NCBI RefSeq assembly: GCF_963681195.1 | Contig: NZ_OY808997.1 | Span: forward strand, 372,001 to 436,000 | Reading direction: 5' to 3' | From: Vibrio sp. 16 | GTDB lineage: Bacteria; Pseudomonadota; Gammaproteobacteria; Enterobacterales; Vibrionaceae | DNA length: 64,000 bases | Part shown: positions 34,983 through 46,381 of the stretch, one piece after another | Layout of the letters: each line of letters starts with the position of its first letter | How positions within the stretch are numbered: the stretch's first letter is position 1 | Translations under genes and position numbers: made by a program | Notes under the pieces: model-generated | Told to the model about the DNA's origin: nothing | The model's database searches: none | Seen by the model: the letters and a program-made list of their open reading frames with translations, nothing else

Positions 34983-35870
34983 ATGACAAATACTATGATA
35001 CAAGACCAAGCAAGCGGATTACGCCGCTTAACACAACCTTCGTTAACAAAGGTCATATCAGTCACAGGCGGTAAAGGTGGCGTTGGTAAATCTAATGTAA
35101 CGTTGGGAATGGCCATTTGCATGGCGCGTCAGGGCAAAAAAGTCATGGTTCTTGATGCCGACTTGGGCCTGGCTAACGTCGATGTCATGCTAGGGATTCG
35201 ACCGAAGCGAAACTTAGGGCATGTACTGGCTGGCGAATGCGACCTAAAAGATGCCATCGTTGAAGGTCCGCACGGAATTAAAATTATTCCCGCGACATCC
35301 GGTACACAGTCGATGACAGAGTTGTCTCATGCGCAGCATATCGGTTTGATTCGTGCCTTTGGCAGCCTTGAAGACGAAATGGATGTATTATTAATTGATA
35401 CGGCGGCTGGTATCTCTGATATGGTAGTCAGCTTTTCGCGTGCTGCCCAAGATGTTGTTGTTGTTGTGTGCGATGAACCTACGTCGATCACCGATGCATA
35501 TGCTTTAATTAAACTATTGAGCAAAGAGCATCATGTTCAGCGTTTTAAAATCGTTGCAAATATGGTCAGAAGTTATCGAGAAGGGCGAGAATTGTTCGCA
35601 AAGTTGACCTTGGTCACAGAGCGATTCTTGAATGTTAGCCTTGAGCTCGTAGCATGTATTCCATTAGATGATAAAGTGCGACAAGCGGTTAAGAAACAAA
35701 AGATTGTTGTTGATGCTTTTCCGCGTTCACCTGCGGCTTTGGCTATTGGTTCACTGGCGAATAAAGCGTTAACTTGGCCAATTCCGAAAACCCCGAGTGG
35801 ACACTTGGAGTTTTTTGTCGAACGATTACTAAATAGAACAGAAATGCTAGAGGAACCATTTGGTGAATAA
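34983..35870 (+). CDS. flhG: flagellar number regulator FlhG (ParA/MinD-type ATPase)
   Basis: MinD-like ATPase limiting flagellar number, antagonist of FlhF and linked to FlrA activity in Vibrio. 295 residues; the deviant Walker A motif TGGKGGVGKSNVTLGMA, DADLGLANVDVMLG and the Walker B region DVLLIDTAAG are clear. An N-terminal DQASGLRRL segment resembles the DQAxxLR activator helix that stimulates FlhF GTPase. Stop overlaps the fliA start by 8 bp. Confidence 0.95.
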   Translation: MTNTMIQDQASGLRRLTQPSLTKVISVTGGKGGVGKSNVTLGMAICMARQGKKVMVLDADLGLANVDVMLGIRPKRNLGHVLAGECDLKDAIVEGPHGIKIIPATSGTQSMTELSHAQHIGLIRAFGSLEDEMDVLLIDTAAGISDMVVSFSRAAQDVVVVVCDEPTSITDAYALIKLLSKEHHVQRFKIVANMVRSYREGRELFAKLTLVTERFLNVSLELVACIPLDDKVRQAVKKQKIVVDAFPRSPAALAIGSLANKALTWPIPKTPSGHLEFFVERLLNRTEMLEEPFGE

Positions 35871-36597
35871 GGCCCTGACCTATGACCAATATGCAAACCA
35901 AAACAGTCAGCGAGCTTTTTTAGAAAAGTATTCGGTGCTAGTGAAGCGTATTGCCCACCATCTACTCGGGCGGTTACCTCCTAGTGTTCAGGTCGAAGAC
36001 CTTATTCAAGCAGGCATGATTGGTTTGCTTGAGGCCCAGAAAAACTACGATGGTACAAAAGGCGCCAGTTTTGAAACTTATGCGGGTATTCGTATCCGCG
36101 GTGCTATGCTAGATGACATAAGACGTGGAGACTGGGTGCCACGTTCTGTACATAAACACAGCCGCGAGATTAGCCAAGCAATCTCGGTACTTGAAGGGGA
36201 ACTCAATCGAGACCCAACAGATGCCGAAGTCGCACAGCACTTAGGGTTGAGTTTAACTCAATACCATACCGCGTTAACGGACATAAATTGTTCGAGATTG
36301 GTTGGGATTGAAGACCTAGGAGTCTCGGAAGATGTCATCACCCCTGATGGTGACGAAGAGGCAAATACGCCTTTTCAAGGGGTTGCAGACGAATATTTTC
36401 GCAAAGCGTTAATCGATTCGATCAAATCTTTACCAGAACGAGAGGCACTAGTACTTTCGCTTTATTATGATGAAGAGTTAAACTTAAAAGAAATCGGCGA
36501 CGTTATTGGGGTTAGCGAATCACGCGTTAGCCAAATACTAAGTCAATCAATGCAGCGTCTACGCACTAAATTAAGTGCATGGACAAATAATGAGTAA
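35863..36597 (+). CDS. fliA: flagellar sigma factor sigma-28
   Basis: RNA polymerase sigma factor for late flagellar and chemotaxis genes. 244 residues from GTG 35863, with AGAGGA eight bases upstream; TTG 35860 is a less likely alternative. Region 2 ([22 protein letters not shown], read as separate short motifs PPSVQVEDL and [16 protein letters not shown]) and region 4 ([20 protein letters not shown]) are typical of FliA. Overlaps flhG; 20-base gap to the cheY GTG. Confidence 0.96.
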   Translation: MNKALTYDQYANQNSQRAFLEKYSVLVKRIAHHLLGRLPPSVQVEDLIQAGMIGLLEAQKNYDGTKGASFETYAGIRIRGAMLDDIRRGDWVPRSVHKHSREISQAISVLEGELNRDPTDAEVAQHLGLSLTQYHTALTDINCSRLVGIEDLGVSEDVITPDGDEEANTPFQGVADEYFRKALIDSIKSLPEREALVLSLYYDEELNLKEIGDVIGVSESRVSQILSQSMQRLRTKLSAWTNNE

Positions 36598-36616
36598 AAC
36601 ACTGATATCGAACTCA

Positions 36617-37009
36617 GTGGAGGCAATTTTGAATAAAAACATGAAGATCCTTATTGTTGATGATTTTTCAACAATGCGCCGTATCGTTAAGAACCTACTT
36701 CGCGACTTGGGTTTCAATAATACCCAAGAAGCTGATGACGGCTTAACGGCGTTACCGATGTTGAAGAAAGGCGACTTCGAGTTTGTCGTAACAGACTGGA
36801 ACATGCCTGGTATGCAAGGTATCGACCTTCTGAAGCATATTCGTGCAGACGATGAGCTGAAGCACCTACCTGTATTGATGATTACCGCTGAAGCAAAACG
36901 CGAGCAGATCATTGAAGCTGCACAAGCAGGTGTAAACGGTTATATCGTTAAGCCTTTTACTGCCGCTACGCTTAAAGAAAAACTAGATAAGATTTTTGAG
37001 CGTCTATAG
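36617..37009 (+). CDS. cheY: chemotaxis response regulator CheY
   Basis: Phosphorylated by CheA; binds the flagellar switch. As called from GTG 36617 it has 130 residues and matches the N-terminus ([16 protein letters not shown]) I recall for V. cholerae CheY3. Acidic pocket Asp15/16, phospho-acceptor Asp60 (VVTDWNMPG) and Lys in YIVKPFTAA are present. The start is uncertain: GGAGG at 36619-36623 better fits initiation at TTG 36629 (126 residues), and ATG 36641 is also in frame. Confidence 0.95.
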   Translation: MEAILNKNMKILIVDDFSTMRRIVKNLLRDLGFNNTQEADDGLTALPMLKKGDFEFVVTDWNMPGMQGIDLLKHIRADDELKHLPVLMITAEAKREQIIEAAQAGVNGYIVKPFTAATLKEKLDKIFERL

Positions 37010-37045
37010 TCAAGGTAAGACTTAGCGAAGCTAAAGGTCAAAAGA

Positions 37046-37765
37046 ATGATTTCATTAGAACAGGCAAAGCAACTCGTCGAGCTGTTGGAAAATGACCAGC
37101 AGCAAGAAGCAGATACTCTTTTTCGAGAGGTTTACGAGACGTCGACCAACCCTATGCTTCAAGAAATAGGGGAGTTAACTCGTGATCTGCATGAGTCAAT
37201 CAAGCAATTCACAATTGATGAACGCATGAGTGAAATTGCCAATGACGAAATCCCGGACGCAAGGGATCGCCTTCAATACGTCATTGACAAAACAGAGGTT
37301 GCGGCAAATAAAACCATGGACGCTGTCGACCGCTGTATGCCGATTGCAGACAATTTGCATGAAGGCCTACTGAAAGTGCGACCACAATGGAATGAGCTGA
37401 TGCATGGCAGAATTGATCTCGCCGAATTCAAAGCGCTGTGCCATCGAATTGACGACTTACTGAGTCAAGTCGAAGGGGACAGTTCAGAACTTCGAGGTCA
37501 GCTGACGGAAATTCTAATGGCTCAGGACTTCCAAGATTTAACCGGCCAAATCATTTCTCGCGTTATTACGCTAGTTAATGAAGTTGAAGGCCGGTTGGTT
37601 GAAATCCTAACGGCGTTTAGCACCACCCAACTGGATGACAACTCAGATAACAAGAAAGATGCATCTACGGCGCCGGAAGGTCCGATTCTTAACCCTCATG
37701 AAAGGGATGATGCCGTTTCATCACAAGACGAAGTAGACGATTTGCTCTCGAGTCTTGGGTTTTAG
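37046..37765 (+). CDS. cheZ: CheY-P phosphatase CheZ
   Basis: Dephosphorylates CheY-P. 239 residues; predicted long helical hairpin with the catalytic segment AQDFQDLTGQIISRV, in which Asp and Gln are the family's active-site residues. The C-terminal SQDEVDDLLSSLGF is the CheY-binding peptide. Nine bases separate it from cheA. Confidence 0.96.
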   Translation: MISLEQAKQLVELLENDQQQEADTLFREVYETSTNPMLQEIGELTRDLHESIKQFTIDERMSEIANDEIPDARDRLQYVIDKTEVAANKTMDAVDRCMPIADNLHEGLLKVRPQWNELMHGRIDLAEFKALCHRIDDLLSQVEGDSSELRGQLTEILMAQDFQDLTGQIISRVITLVNEVEGRLVEILTAFSTTQLDDNSDNKKDASTAPEGPILNPHERDDAVSSQDEVDDLLSSLGF

Positions 37766-37774
37766 AGGTAACAT

Positions 37775-40003
37775 ATGAGCTACGATTTAGACGAAGATAT
37801 TCTTCAGGATTTTTTGGTGGAAGCAGGGGAGATTCTAGAACTACTCTCCGAGCAGTTGGTAGAACTAGAAAATAACCCTGACGACAAAGATCTACTGAAC
37901 GCGATATTCCGTGGTTTCCACACCGTTAAAGGTGGTGCGGGCTTCCTGTCATTGACTGAACTGGTTGACACCTGTCACGGTGCAGAAAACGTGTTCGATA
38001 TCTTGCGTAATGGACAGCGTTCTGTTAGTGCAAGCTTGATGGATACGATGCTTAAGGCGTTAGATACTGTCAATGAACAGTTCCAAGCCGTTCAAGATCG
38101 CGAGCCTTTGCCACTCGCTGACCAATCTTTGCTAGATGAACTTCATCGTCTAAGTAACCCTGAATCACAAGACGAAGCTCCCGTAGCTCAAGAGCCGGCG
38201 CCTGTAGTAGCTCCAGAGCCTGTTCAGCCAGAGCCGGTTGCTGCGCCTGAACCAGCGCCAAGTGCGGATGTTTCGGCAGGGTCTATTGACGAAATTACGC
38301 AAGATGAATTCGAAAAACTGTTAGACGAATTGCACGGTAAAGGCAGTGCGCCAGGCACAGTAGAAGCACCTGCTGCGCCTACGCCACCCGCTTCGCAGCC
38401 TGCGGCTGATATGAGCGGTGATATTACCGATGATGAGTTTGAGAAGTTACTGGATGAACTGCATGGTGTTGGTAAAGCGCCAGGCGAGAACGAACCAGCG
38501 GCTGCGGCTGCTCCGCCACCACCACCTCCAACTTCTCCATCAGCACCTTCTGCGGCGATGGCTGGCGACAGTGATTTGATGACTGACGAGGAGTTTGAAA
38601 AGCTGCTCGATGAACTGCATGGTTCGGGTAAAGGCCCGTCTATTGAAGAACTGGAAGCGGCGACCAAACCAGCAGCAGTTAATGCTCAAGCTGCGCCGAC
38701 TCCTGCTCCTGCACAACCTGCCGCTCCTGCACCTGCGCCAAAACCTGCGGCGCAACCAGCAGCAAAGGCTGAAGTGAAACCAGCAGCGAAGAAAGAAGTC
38801 GCCACTCAAGCTAAGAAGCCTCAAGCAGAGGCGACGGTTCGTGTTGATACCTCGACGTTAGACATCATCATGAATATGGTGGGTGAACTCGTTCTGGTTC
38901 GAAATCGACTGCTGAGTCTTGGCTTAAATAGCAACGACGAAGAGATGTCGAAAGCGGTTGCTAACCTTGATGTGGTTACAGCAGACCTTCAAGGCGCGGT
39001 GATGAAGACGCGTATGCAGCCAATCAAGAAAGTGTTTGGTCGCTTCCCTCGCGTTGTACGTGATTTGGCGCGTAGTTTAAATAAAGACATCACGCTTGAA
39101 ATGCGTGGTGAAGATACAGACTTAGATAAAAACTTGGTAGAAGCGCTCGCGGATCCACTGATCCACTTGGTTCGAAATTCAGTCGACCATGGTATCGAGA
39201 TGCCTGATGACCGTGTTGCTGCCGGCAAGCCTAGAACGGGTAAAGTGATTCTGTCTGCAGCCCAAGAAGGTGACCATATTGAGCTTGCCATCGTCGATGA
39301 TGGTGGCGGTATGGACCCTGATAAACTCCGTGGTATCGCGGTTAAACGTGGCATCATGGACGAAGACGCGGCATCTCGCTTGACTAACAAAGAGTGTTTC
39401 AACCTTATCTTCATGCCTGGTTTCTCAAGTAAAGAGCAAATCTCAGATATTTCTGGTCGAGGCGTGGGTATGGACGTAGTGAAGACGGCCATCAATACGT
39501 TGAACGGTTCTATCGATATCGATTCTGAAATGGGTAAAGGAACGAAGATCACCATTAAAGTACCGTTAACATTGGCTATTTTGCCAACGCTGATGGTCGG
39601 TGTTGCTGGTCACCCATTTGCGCTTCCGCTAGCAAGTGTGAACGAAATATTCCACTTGGATTTAAGCAGAACTAACGTGGTTGATGGTCAATTGACAATC
39701 ATTGTTCGTGACAAGTCAATTCCATTGTTCTACTTGCAAAACTGGTTAGCTCCGCAGACTGGTCGCGTCGAGTTACGCAAAGGTCACGGCCACGTTGTGA
39801 TTGTTCAGCTTGGTAGCCAGCGCGTTGGTTTTGTTGTGGATACCTTAATCGGTCAGGAAGAGGTTGTTATTAAACCTCTAGATAACCTCCTACAAGGTAC
39901 TCCAGGTATGGCGGGTGCAACAATCACCAGTGATGGTCATATCGCGTTGATCCTCGATGTGCCTGACTTGCTTAAGCAGTATGCCGCTGCTTCTCGAATC
40001 TAA
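37775..40003 (+). CDS. cheA: chemotaxis histidine kinase CheA
   Basis: Kinase of the polar chemotaxis arrays, phosphorylating CheY and CheB. 742 residues: P1 HPt domain with His49 (GFHTVKGGAGF), a long Ala/Pro-rich linker, P3 dimerisation (~365-420), P4 ATPase (HLVRNSVDHGIE, DDGGGMDP and GRGVGMDVV) and the CheW-like P5. In the linker the acidic motif (D/E)EFEKLLDELHG occurs three times, at residues 177-188, 220-231 and 272-283, where the CheY-binding P2 domain would sit in E. coli. This region corresponds to the Vibrio LID segment reported to bind ParP. Confidence 0.96.
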   Translation: MSYDLDEDILQDFLVEAGEILELLSEQLVELENNPDDKDLLNAIFRGFHTVKGGAGFLSLTELVDTCHGAENVFDILRNGQRSVSASLMDTMLKALDTVNEQFQAVQDREPLPLADQSLLDELHRLSNPESQDEAPVAQEPAPVVAPEPVQPEPVAAPEPAPSADVSAGSIDEITQDEFEKLLDELHGKGSAPGTVEAPAAPTPPASQPAADMSGDITDDEFEKLLDELHGVGKAPGENEPAAAAAPPPPPPTSPSAPSAAMAGDSDLMTDEEFEKLLDELHGSGKGPSIEELEAATKPAAVNAQAAPTPAPAQPAAPAPAPKPAAQPAAKAEVKPAAKKEVATQAKKPQAEATVRVDTSTLDIIMNMVGELVLVRNRLLSLGLNSNDEEMSKAVANLDVVTADLQGAVMKTRMQPIKKVFGRFPRVVRDLARSLNKDITLEMRGEDTDLDKNLVEALADPLIHLVRNSVDHGIEMPDDRVAAGKPRTGKVILSAAQEGDHIELAIVDDGGGMDPDKLRGIAVKRGIMDEDAASRLTNKECFNLIFMPGFSSKEQISDISGRGVGMDVVKTAINTLNGSIDIDSEMGKGTKITIKVPLTLAILPTLMVGVAGHPFALPLASVNEIFHLDLSRTNVVDGQLTIIVRDKSIPLFYLQNWLAPQTGRVELRKGHGHVVIVQLGSQRVGFVVDTLIGQEEVVIKPLDNLLQGTPGMAGATITSDGHIALILDVPDLLKQYAAASRI

Positions 40004-40027
40004 GTCGCGAGATATAAAAGGAAATAT

Positions 40028-41149
40028 ATGGCGATCAAAGTATTAGTTGTTGACGATTCGAGTTTTTTCCGCCGCAGAGTGAGTGAAATTATCAACTCTG
40101 AAGCGAGGCTGGAAGTCATTGATGTAGCAACCAATGGTAAAGAAGCGGTAGAGAAAGCGCTCAAAATAAAGCCTGACGTTATTACCATGGATATTGAGAT
40201 GCCAGTCATGGACGGTATAACCGCCGTCCGTGAAATCATGGCAAAATGTCCTATCCCAATTTTGATGTTCTCATCACTCACGCATGATGGAGCAAAAGCG
40301 ACACTAGACGCTCTAGACGCTGGTGCTTTGGACTTTTTACCGAAGAAGTTTGAAGACATAGCTCGCAATCGAGATGAGGCTGTTTCTTTGCTTCAGCAAC
40401 GTGTTATTCAAATCGCGTCGAAGCGTACGTTCATGCGTCGCCCAACGATTGCTCCGGTAACCAAGCCAAGAACGTCAACCACTCCAACCGCTCCGAGTCG
40501 TACACCGTTACAAACGAAAGCGGCTCCTCAGGTAAAAGCAAAACCTGCGGCGCGTTTTAAAGCAACGGGTAAAAAATATCAGTTAACCGCGATTGGTACG
40601 TCAACAGGCGGTCCGGTTGCATTGCAAAAAATATTGACAAAATTACCGGCCAATTACCCGCATCCGATTGTGTTGATCCAACATATGCCGGCGACATTCA
40701 CTGCTGCTTTCGCTAGTCGCTTGAATTCATTATGCAAAATTCAGGTTAAGGAAGCGGAAGATGGTGATGTTCTCAGACCCGGTGTCGCTTATTTGGCGCC
40801 AGGCGGTAAACAGATGATGATCGACGGTCGCCCAGGAAATGCGAAGCTTCGCATTATCGATGGCGGTGAGCGTATGAACTACAAACCTTGTGTTGATGTA
40901 ACCTTTGGAAGTGCGGCGAAAATCTATGCAGATCAAGTGCTTTCAATGGTTCTGACGGGGATGGGTGCAGATGGCCGAGAAGGCGCGCGCATGCTCAAGG
41001 GCACTGGTGCGACAATCTGGGCGCAAGATGAAGAAAGTTGCGTGGTCTATGGCATGCCCCAAGCGGTGGCTAAAGCTGGCATTTCAACAGAAGACCTACC
41101 GCTCGACCGTATTGCAGAGCGCATGTTAGTTGAAGTTGGTCTAGCATAG
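40028..41149 (+). CDS. cheB: chemotaxis methylesterase CheB
   Basis: Receiver-controlled protein-glutamate methylesterase/glutamine deamidase acting on chemoreceptors. 373 residues: receiver domain 1-~120 (VDDSSFFRR, phospho-Asp in [14 protein letters not shown]), a Thr/Pro/Ala-rich linker, then the esterase domain with Ser near 192 (GTSTGGP), His in [10 protein letters not shown] and Asp in [10 protein letters not shown]. No cheR lies next to it in this window. Confidence 0.96.
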   Translation: MAIKVLVVDDSSFFRRRVSEIINSEARLEVIDVATNGKEAVEKALKIKPDVITMDIEMPVMDGITAVREIMAKCPIPILMFSSLTHDGAKATLDALDAGALDFLPKKFEDIARNRDEAVSLLQQRVIQIASKRTFMRRPTIAPVTKPRTSTTPTAPSRTPLQTKAAPQVKAKPAARFKATGKKYQLTAIGTSTGGPVALQKILTKLPANYPHPIVLIQHMPATFTAAFASRLNSLCKIQVKEAEDGDVLRPGVAYLAPGGKQMMIDGRPGNAKLRIIDGGERMNYKPCVDVTFGSAAKIYADQVLSMVLTGMGADGREGARMLKGTGATIWAQDEESCVVYGMPQAVAKAGISTEDLPLDRIAERMLVEVGLA

Positions 41150-41158
41150 AGGTTACGC

Positions 41159-41927
41159 ATGATTGTATGGAGCATAGCAAACCAGAAAGGCGGTGTAGGT
41201 AAAACTACAACCACCATTACGTTGGCTGGTTTGCTAAGTAAGCAAGGGAAACGCGTTCTACTTGTAGACACGGATCCTCACGCTTCATTGACGACTTATC
41301 TTGGTTATGACTCTGACGGTGTGCCAGCAAGCCTCTTTGATCTGTTTCAGCTTAAAGAGTTTAACGAGCATACAGTGATGCCGTTAGTCATGAAGTCAGA
41401 TATTGAGGGTATCGATTTGATACCCGCTCACATGTCGTTAGCAACCTTAGATCGTGTGATGGGTAATCGCAGTGGCATGGGTTTGATTTTGAAGCGAGCA
41501 TTGAATGCGTTACGTCAGCGCTACGACTACGTGCTCATCGATTGTCCACCGATTTTGGGTGTCATGATGGTCAACGCGCTTGCCGCGAGCGATCGTATTC
41601 TTATCCCTGTACAAACCGAGTTTTTAGCGATGAAAGGCTTAGAGCGTATGGTTCGTACGCTCGCGATTATGCAGAAATCGAGAGGTCAAGAGTTCAAAGT
41701 TACGATCGTACCAACCATGTACGACAAGCGAACGCGCGCATCGCTACAAACGCTTCAACAACTCAAAAAAGATTACCCAAGCCAAGTTTGGTCTTCTGCG
41801 GTACCGATCGACACTAAGTTCCGCGATGCAAGCTTAAAGCACTTACCTGTGTCTCACTTTGCATCGGGTAGTAGAGGTGTATTCGCTTACAAGCAGTTGT
41901 TGATTTATTTAGAGAGGCTGTCTATCG

Positions 41928-41935
<8 letters not shown>
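41159..41935 (+). CDS. parC: ParA-like ATPase ParC, polar localisation of chemotaxis arrays
   Basis: In Vibrio this ParA-family ATPase, encoded in the chemotaxis operon, directs chemotaxis arrays to the HubP-marked pole and works with ParP. 258 residues; deviant Walker A NQKGGVGKTTTTITLAGLL, DTDPHASLTTYLGYD and Walker B VLIDCPPIL. Not to be confused with topoisomerase IV ParC. The end overlaps parP by 8 bp. Confidence 0.93.
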
Positions 41936-43007
<1,072 letters not shown>

Positions 43008-43044
43008 TACATGAGTGCCAATTTAGGCGTAGAGAGGAATAGGT

Positions 43045-43539
43045 ATGTCTCAAACTAGTGAAGTAGAAGTAAGAAAAGACCAGTCTAATGACGAAGTGCT
43101 TCAGTGGGTGACGTTCCAGTTAGAGGAAGAAACTTACGGCATCAACGTAATGCAAGTTCGTGAAGTTCTTCGTTACACTGAAATTGCGCCAGTACCGGGT
43201 GCTCCAGATTACGTACTAGGTATTATCAACCTACGTGGTAATGTTGTTACCGTTATTGATACACGTTCTCGTTTTGGTTTAATCGAAGGCGAAATTACGG
43301 ATAACACACGTATTATTGTTATTGAATCTGAACACCAAGTTATCGGTATTCTGGTAGACAGTGTGGCGGAAGTGGTTTACTTGCGTTCTTCAGAAATCGA
43401 TACCACGCCAAGTGTGGGTACCGATGAAAGTGCGAAGTTCATTCAGGGTGTGAGCAACCGAGACGGTAAGCTGCTTATCCTTGTTGATTTGAACAAGCTT
43501 CTAACTGATGAAGAATGGGATGAGATGGCTCACCTATAA
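43045..43539 (+). CDS. cheW: chemotaxis coupling protein CheW
   Basis: Scaffold linking receptors to CheA. 164 residues, a single CheW domain: VTFQLEEETYGINVMQVREV, PGAPDYVLGIINLRG and DTRSRFGL are characteristic. The stop shares one base with the start of the next gene. Confidence 0.96.
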   Translation: MSQTSEVEVRKDQSNDEVLQWVTFQLEEETYGINVMQVREVLRYTEIAPVPGAPDYVLGIINLRGNVVTVIDTRSRFGLIEGEITDNTRIIVIESEHQVIGILVDSVAEVVYLRSSEIDTTPSVGTDESAKFIQGVSNRDGKLLILVDLNKLLTDEEWDEMAHL

Positions 43540-44033
43540 TGGATGAGAGTATGTTAGCCAGTATGCCAGTGATCGCTGGCGTAGTGGCTCTGGTCATTCT
43601 GTTATTTGTGCTAGCATTGATACGTCTGCGCTCAGGGCAAACAAAAGTGGCTGATCAACTGCGTCAACAGAATCGCCACTTAGAAAAAGAGCTGCAAAAG
43701 TCGAACAAACAACTGCTTGAAGTACGTTCAGTGGTTGTTGGGTTGGGGCAGCGAGTCAGTGAACAGCAGGATATCATTCAGCATCTAAACGAACGTATTA
43801 CCGAACTAGAGCAAGAAGATAGCGACGGTCGTCTTTACTCAAGAGCGAGTAAAATGGTTCAGCTTGGGGCAGATTTAAACGAACTCATTGAAGAGTGCGA
43901 GCTACCTAAAGCCGAAGCTGAACTGATGATGTCACTGCAGAAAAAGATAGCAGGTAAAGAGAAAGTTCCTCCGTTGGAGAGCAGTCCTGAACGGCAAAAA
44001 TCTCAACCTCGTCAAAGACGTGCTAGAAAATAA
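43539..44033 (+). CDS. DUF2802-type membrane-anchored coiled-coil protein
   Basis: Unknown function; conserved after cheW in Vibrio and related genera. 164 residues: an N-terminal membrane helix (~9-28, VIAGVVALVILLFVLALI), a coiled coil (~32-95), and a short helical domain with MVQLGADLNELIEECELPKAEAELM, which resembles DUF2802. The basic tail ends RQRRARK. Last gene of the chemotaxis operon; polar or array-related function is inference from position. Confidence 0.8.
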   Translation: MDESMLASMPVIAGVVALVILLFVLALIRLRSGQTKVADQLRQQNRHLEKELQKSNKQLLEVRSVVVGLGQRVSEQQDIIQHLNERITELEQEDSDGRLYSRASKMVQLGADLNELIEECELPKAEAELMMSLQKKIAGKEKVPPLESSPERQKSQPRQRRARK

Positions 44034-44044
44034 CCAAACTTATG

Positions 44045-44069
44045 AAGGTGCCATACGGCACCTTTTTTT
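44045..44069 (+). terminator. Rho-independent terminator of the flagellar/chemotaxis operon
   Basis: Stem AAGGTGCC (44045-44052) with GGCACCTT (44057-44064), loop ATAC, seven T from 44063. Confidence 0.92.
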
Positions 44070-44225
44070 ATGTAAGCATGTAACTATTTAGTGGTAGTTG
44101 AGTCACGATATGTTTAATTGTTAACAGATTCTTACTTAGTTTCGTGATTCGTATAGGTCTAATGCTGTGTTGTGGCGATATGGCTGTGGTAATATAGCGA
44201 CTCAAAAATTTAGTAGTGACCGACC

Positions 44226-44846
44226 ATGTTAGAAGTATCACAACTTACCGCCATCCGAGATGAAAGAATTCTCTTCGAATCCCTCTCTTTTAGTATAGAT
44301 TCCGGTGAATTAGTCCAAATAGAAGGGCGCAATGGTACGGGTAAAACGACTCTCTTGCGCATCATCACCGGACTAGGTGACCGCGATCAGGGAGAGATTT
44401 TTTGGAACGGCGAGAGTATTGAATCTAACCGTGATGCTTTTCATGAAGATTTGCTGTTTTTAGGTCATTCAACAGGCGTAAAGCGCGACTTAACAGCTTA
44501 CGAGAATTTACGCTTTTATCTGTCGGTTCATTCAAAAGCGTCAATTGATAAAGAAACTATTTACCAAGCTTTGACCAAAGTAGGCTTGGCTGGTCGAGAA
44601 GATGTTCCCGTTGCCCAACTCTCTGCGGGCCAGCAGCGACGTGTAGCGTTAGCCAGATTATGGTTGAGCCAACACAAATTGTGGATCTTAGATGAGCCGC
44701 TAACGGCGATTGATAAACAGGGTGTGAAGGTATTGGAAGCGCTGTTTCTCAACCATGCGGAGCAAGGCGGCATCGTCATGTTAACGACGCACCAAGATAT
44801 GTTCACTGACAACCCGAAACTTAGAAAAATTAAACTGGGTGAATAA
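44226..44846 (+). CDS. ccmA: cytochrome c maturation ATPase CcmA
   Basis: ABC ATPase of CcmABCD, used to release holo-CcmE. 206 residues with Walker [17 protein letters not shown], signature [14 protein letters not shown] and Walker [13 protein letters not shown]. First gene of the System I operon. Confidence 0.96.
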   Translation: MLEVSQLTAIRDERILFESLSFSIDSGELVQIEGRNGTGKTTLLRIITGLGDRDQGEIFWNGESIESNRDAFHEDLLFLGHSTGVKRDLTAYENLRFYLSVHSKASIDKETIYQALTKVGLAGREDVPVAQLSAGQQRRVALARLWLSQHKLWILDEPLTAIDKQGVKVLEALFLNHAEQGGIVMLTTHQDMFTDNPKLRKIKLGE

Positions 44847-44847
44847 C

Positions 44848-45516
44848 ATGATAGAAACCATGAATAGTATCGTTCGTCGAGAGCTTTTAATCGCTTTTCG
44901 TCGACAAGCTGATGTTCTAAATCCTTTGTGGTTTTTCATCATTGTTATCACTCTGTTTCCGTTGAGCATCGGACCAGAGCCTAACCTGTTAGCGAGAATC
45001 GCGGCTGGTATTGTTTGGGTAGCAGCATTGCTTTCGGCGTTATTGTCTTTGGAGCGATTGTTTCGTGACGACTTTCAGGATGGCTCGCTAGAGCAGATGA
45101 TGCTAATGCCTGTTCCATTGCCTGTCGTGGTGATCTCCAAAGTTGCAGCACATTGGATATTAACGGGCTTACCTCTAATTTTAATCAGCCCTCTTTTAGC
45201 AATATTATTGTCGTTGGATTTTAATACCTGGCTTTCGGTTGTCTTAACGTTACTTGTCGGTACACCAACCTTAAGTTTCATCGGCGCGATTGGTGTTGCG
45301 TTAACAGTTGGCTTGCAAAAAGGCGGAGTGCTACTCAGTCTTCTAGTGCTTCCGCTGTACATTCCAATTTTGATTTTTGCGACGTCTGCCATTGATGCAG
45401 CCTCGCTGGGTATTGCGTATAACGGTCAACTGGCAATCTTAGGAGCAATGTTTATGGGAGCGTTGACTCTGACACCTTTTGCGATTGCGGCAGCGCTTCG
45501 AGTAAGCGTCAATTAA
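44848..45516 (+). CDS. ccmB: cytochrome c maturation permease CcmB
   Basis: Membrane subunit of CcmABCD. About 222 residues with six hydrophobic helices; NPLWFFIIVITLFPLSIGPEP and RDDFQDGSLEQMMLMPVPL are family signatures. ATG 44848 is preceded by GGGTGA at good spacing; GTG 44839 (in the ccmA end) and ATG 44860 are alternatives. Confidence 0.95.
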   Translation: MIETMNSIVRRELLIAFRRQADVLNPLWFFIIVITLFPLSIGPEPNLLARIAAGIVWVAALLSALLSLERLFRDDFQDGSLEQMMLMPVPLPVVVISKVAAHWILTGLPLILISPLLAILLSLDFNTWLSVVLTLLVGTPTLSFIGAIGVALTVGLQKGGVLLSLLVLPLYIPILIFATSAIDAASLGIAYNGQLAILGAMFMGALTLTPFAIAAALRVSVN

Positions 45517-45626
45517 TTGTTTTTGATCAAGCACGAATTTTTCCCTTTCTATAAATTACAAAACTAATAATTGTCAAAGTCGTGAATGCGATGAAAGACA
45601 GACTGAAGTAAGAGTGAGAACTAAAC

Positions 45627-46379
45627 ATGTGGAAATGGCTCCATCCCTATGCCAAGCCTGAATCTGCTTACCAGCTCAGCGGTAAGCTGTTGCCCTGGTT
45701 TTCCATACTAGCCCTGCTGTGTTTATCCGTAGGTACCGTATGGGGACTAGCATTTGCCCCGTCAGATTACCAACAGGGTGACAGTTTCAGAATTATCTAT
45801 ATCCACGTCCCGTCCGCTATTTGGTCGATGGGTGTCTATATGTCGATGGCGATAGCAGCCTTTATTGGCTTAGTATGGCAAATTCGCTTGTCAGATTTAG
45901 CCGCATCGGCGATGGCCCCAATCGGAGCCGTGTATACCTTTATTGCCCTTCTAACAGGGGCTGTCTGGGGAAAGCCAATGTGGGGTACTTGGTGGGTGTG
46001 GGATGCACGTCTTACCTCAGAGCTGATTCTATTGTTCCTCTATCTTGGCGTTATCGCGCTCTATCACGCGTTTGATGACCAAAAAACAGCCTCAAAAGCG
46101 GCTGGTATCTTGGCAATTGTTGGCGTGGTTAACCTGCCTATCATCCACTTCTCTGTTGAATGGTGGAACACATTGCACCAAGGCGCGACCATCACCAAAT
46201 TTGAAAAACCATCAATTTCAAGCAACATGCTTTGGCCGCTGTTACTAAACATATTTGGTTTCGCATTCTTCTTTGGTTCTGTAACTATGATCCGTTTCCG
46301 TAACGAAATCATTAAAAACGAGAGTCATCGCCCTTGGGTGGCGAAGCTTGCGGCTGCTAAGTCTCAGAGAGGTAACTAA
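45627..46379 (+). CDS. ccmC: heme-handling protein CcmC
   Basis: Membrane protein that loads heme onto CcmE. 250 residues with six hydrophobic helices, the periplasmic WWD-type motif in WGTWWVWDARLTSELIL and flanking His residues in YIHVPSAIW and PIIHFSVEWW. 110-bp gap after ccmB, the largest in the operon, with no terminator seen. Confidence 0.96.
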   Translation: MWKWLHPYAKPESAYQLSGKLLPWFSILALLCLSVGTVWGLAFAPSDYQQGDSFRIIYIHVPSAIWSMGVYMSMAIAAFIGLVWQIRLSDLAASAMAPIGAVYTFIALLTGAVWGKPMWGTWWVWDARLTSELILLFLYLGVIALYHAFDDQKTASKAAGILAIVGVVNLPIIHFSVEWWNTLHQGATITKFEKPSISSNMLWPLLLNIFGFAFFFGSVTMIRFRNEIIKNESHRPWVAKLAAAKSQRGN

Positions 46380-46381
46380 AC

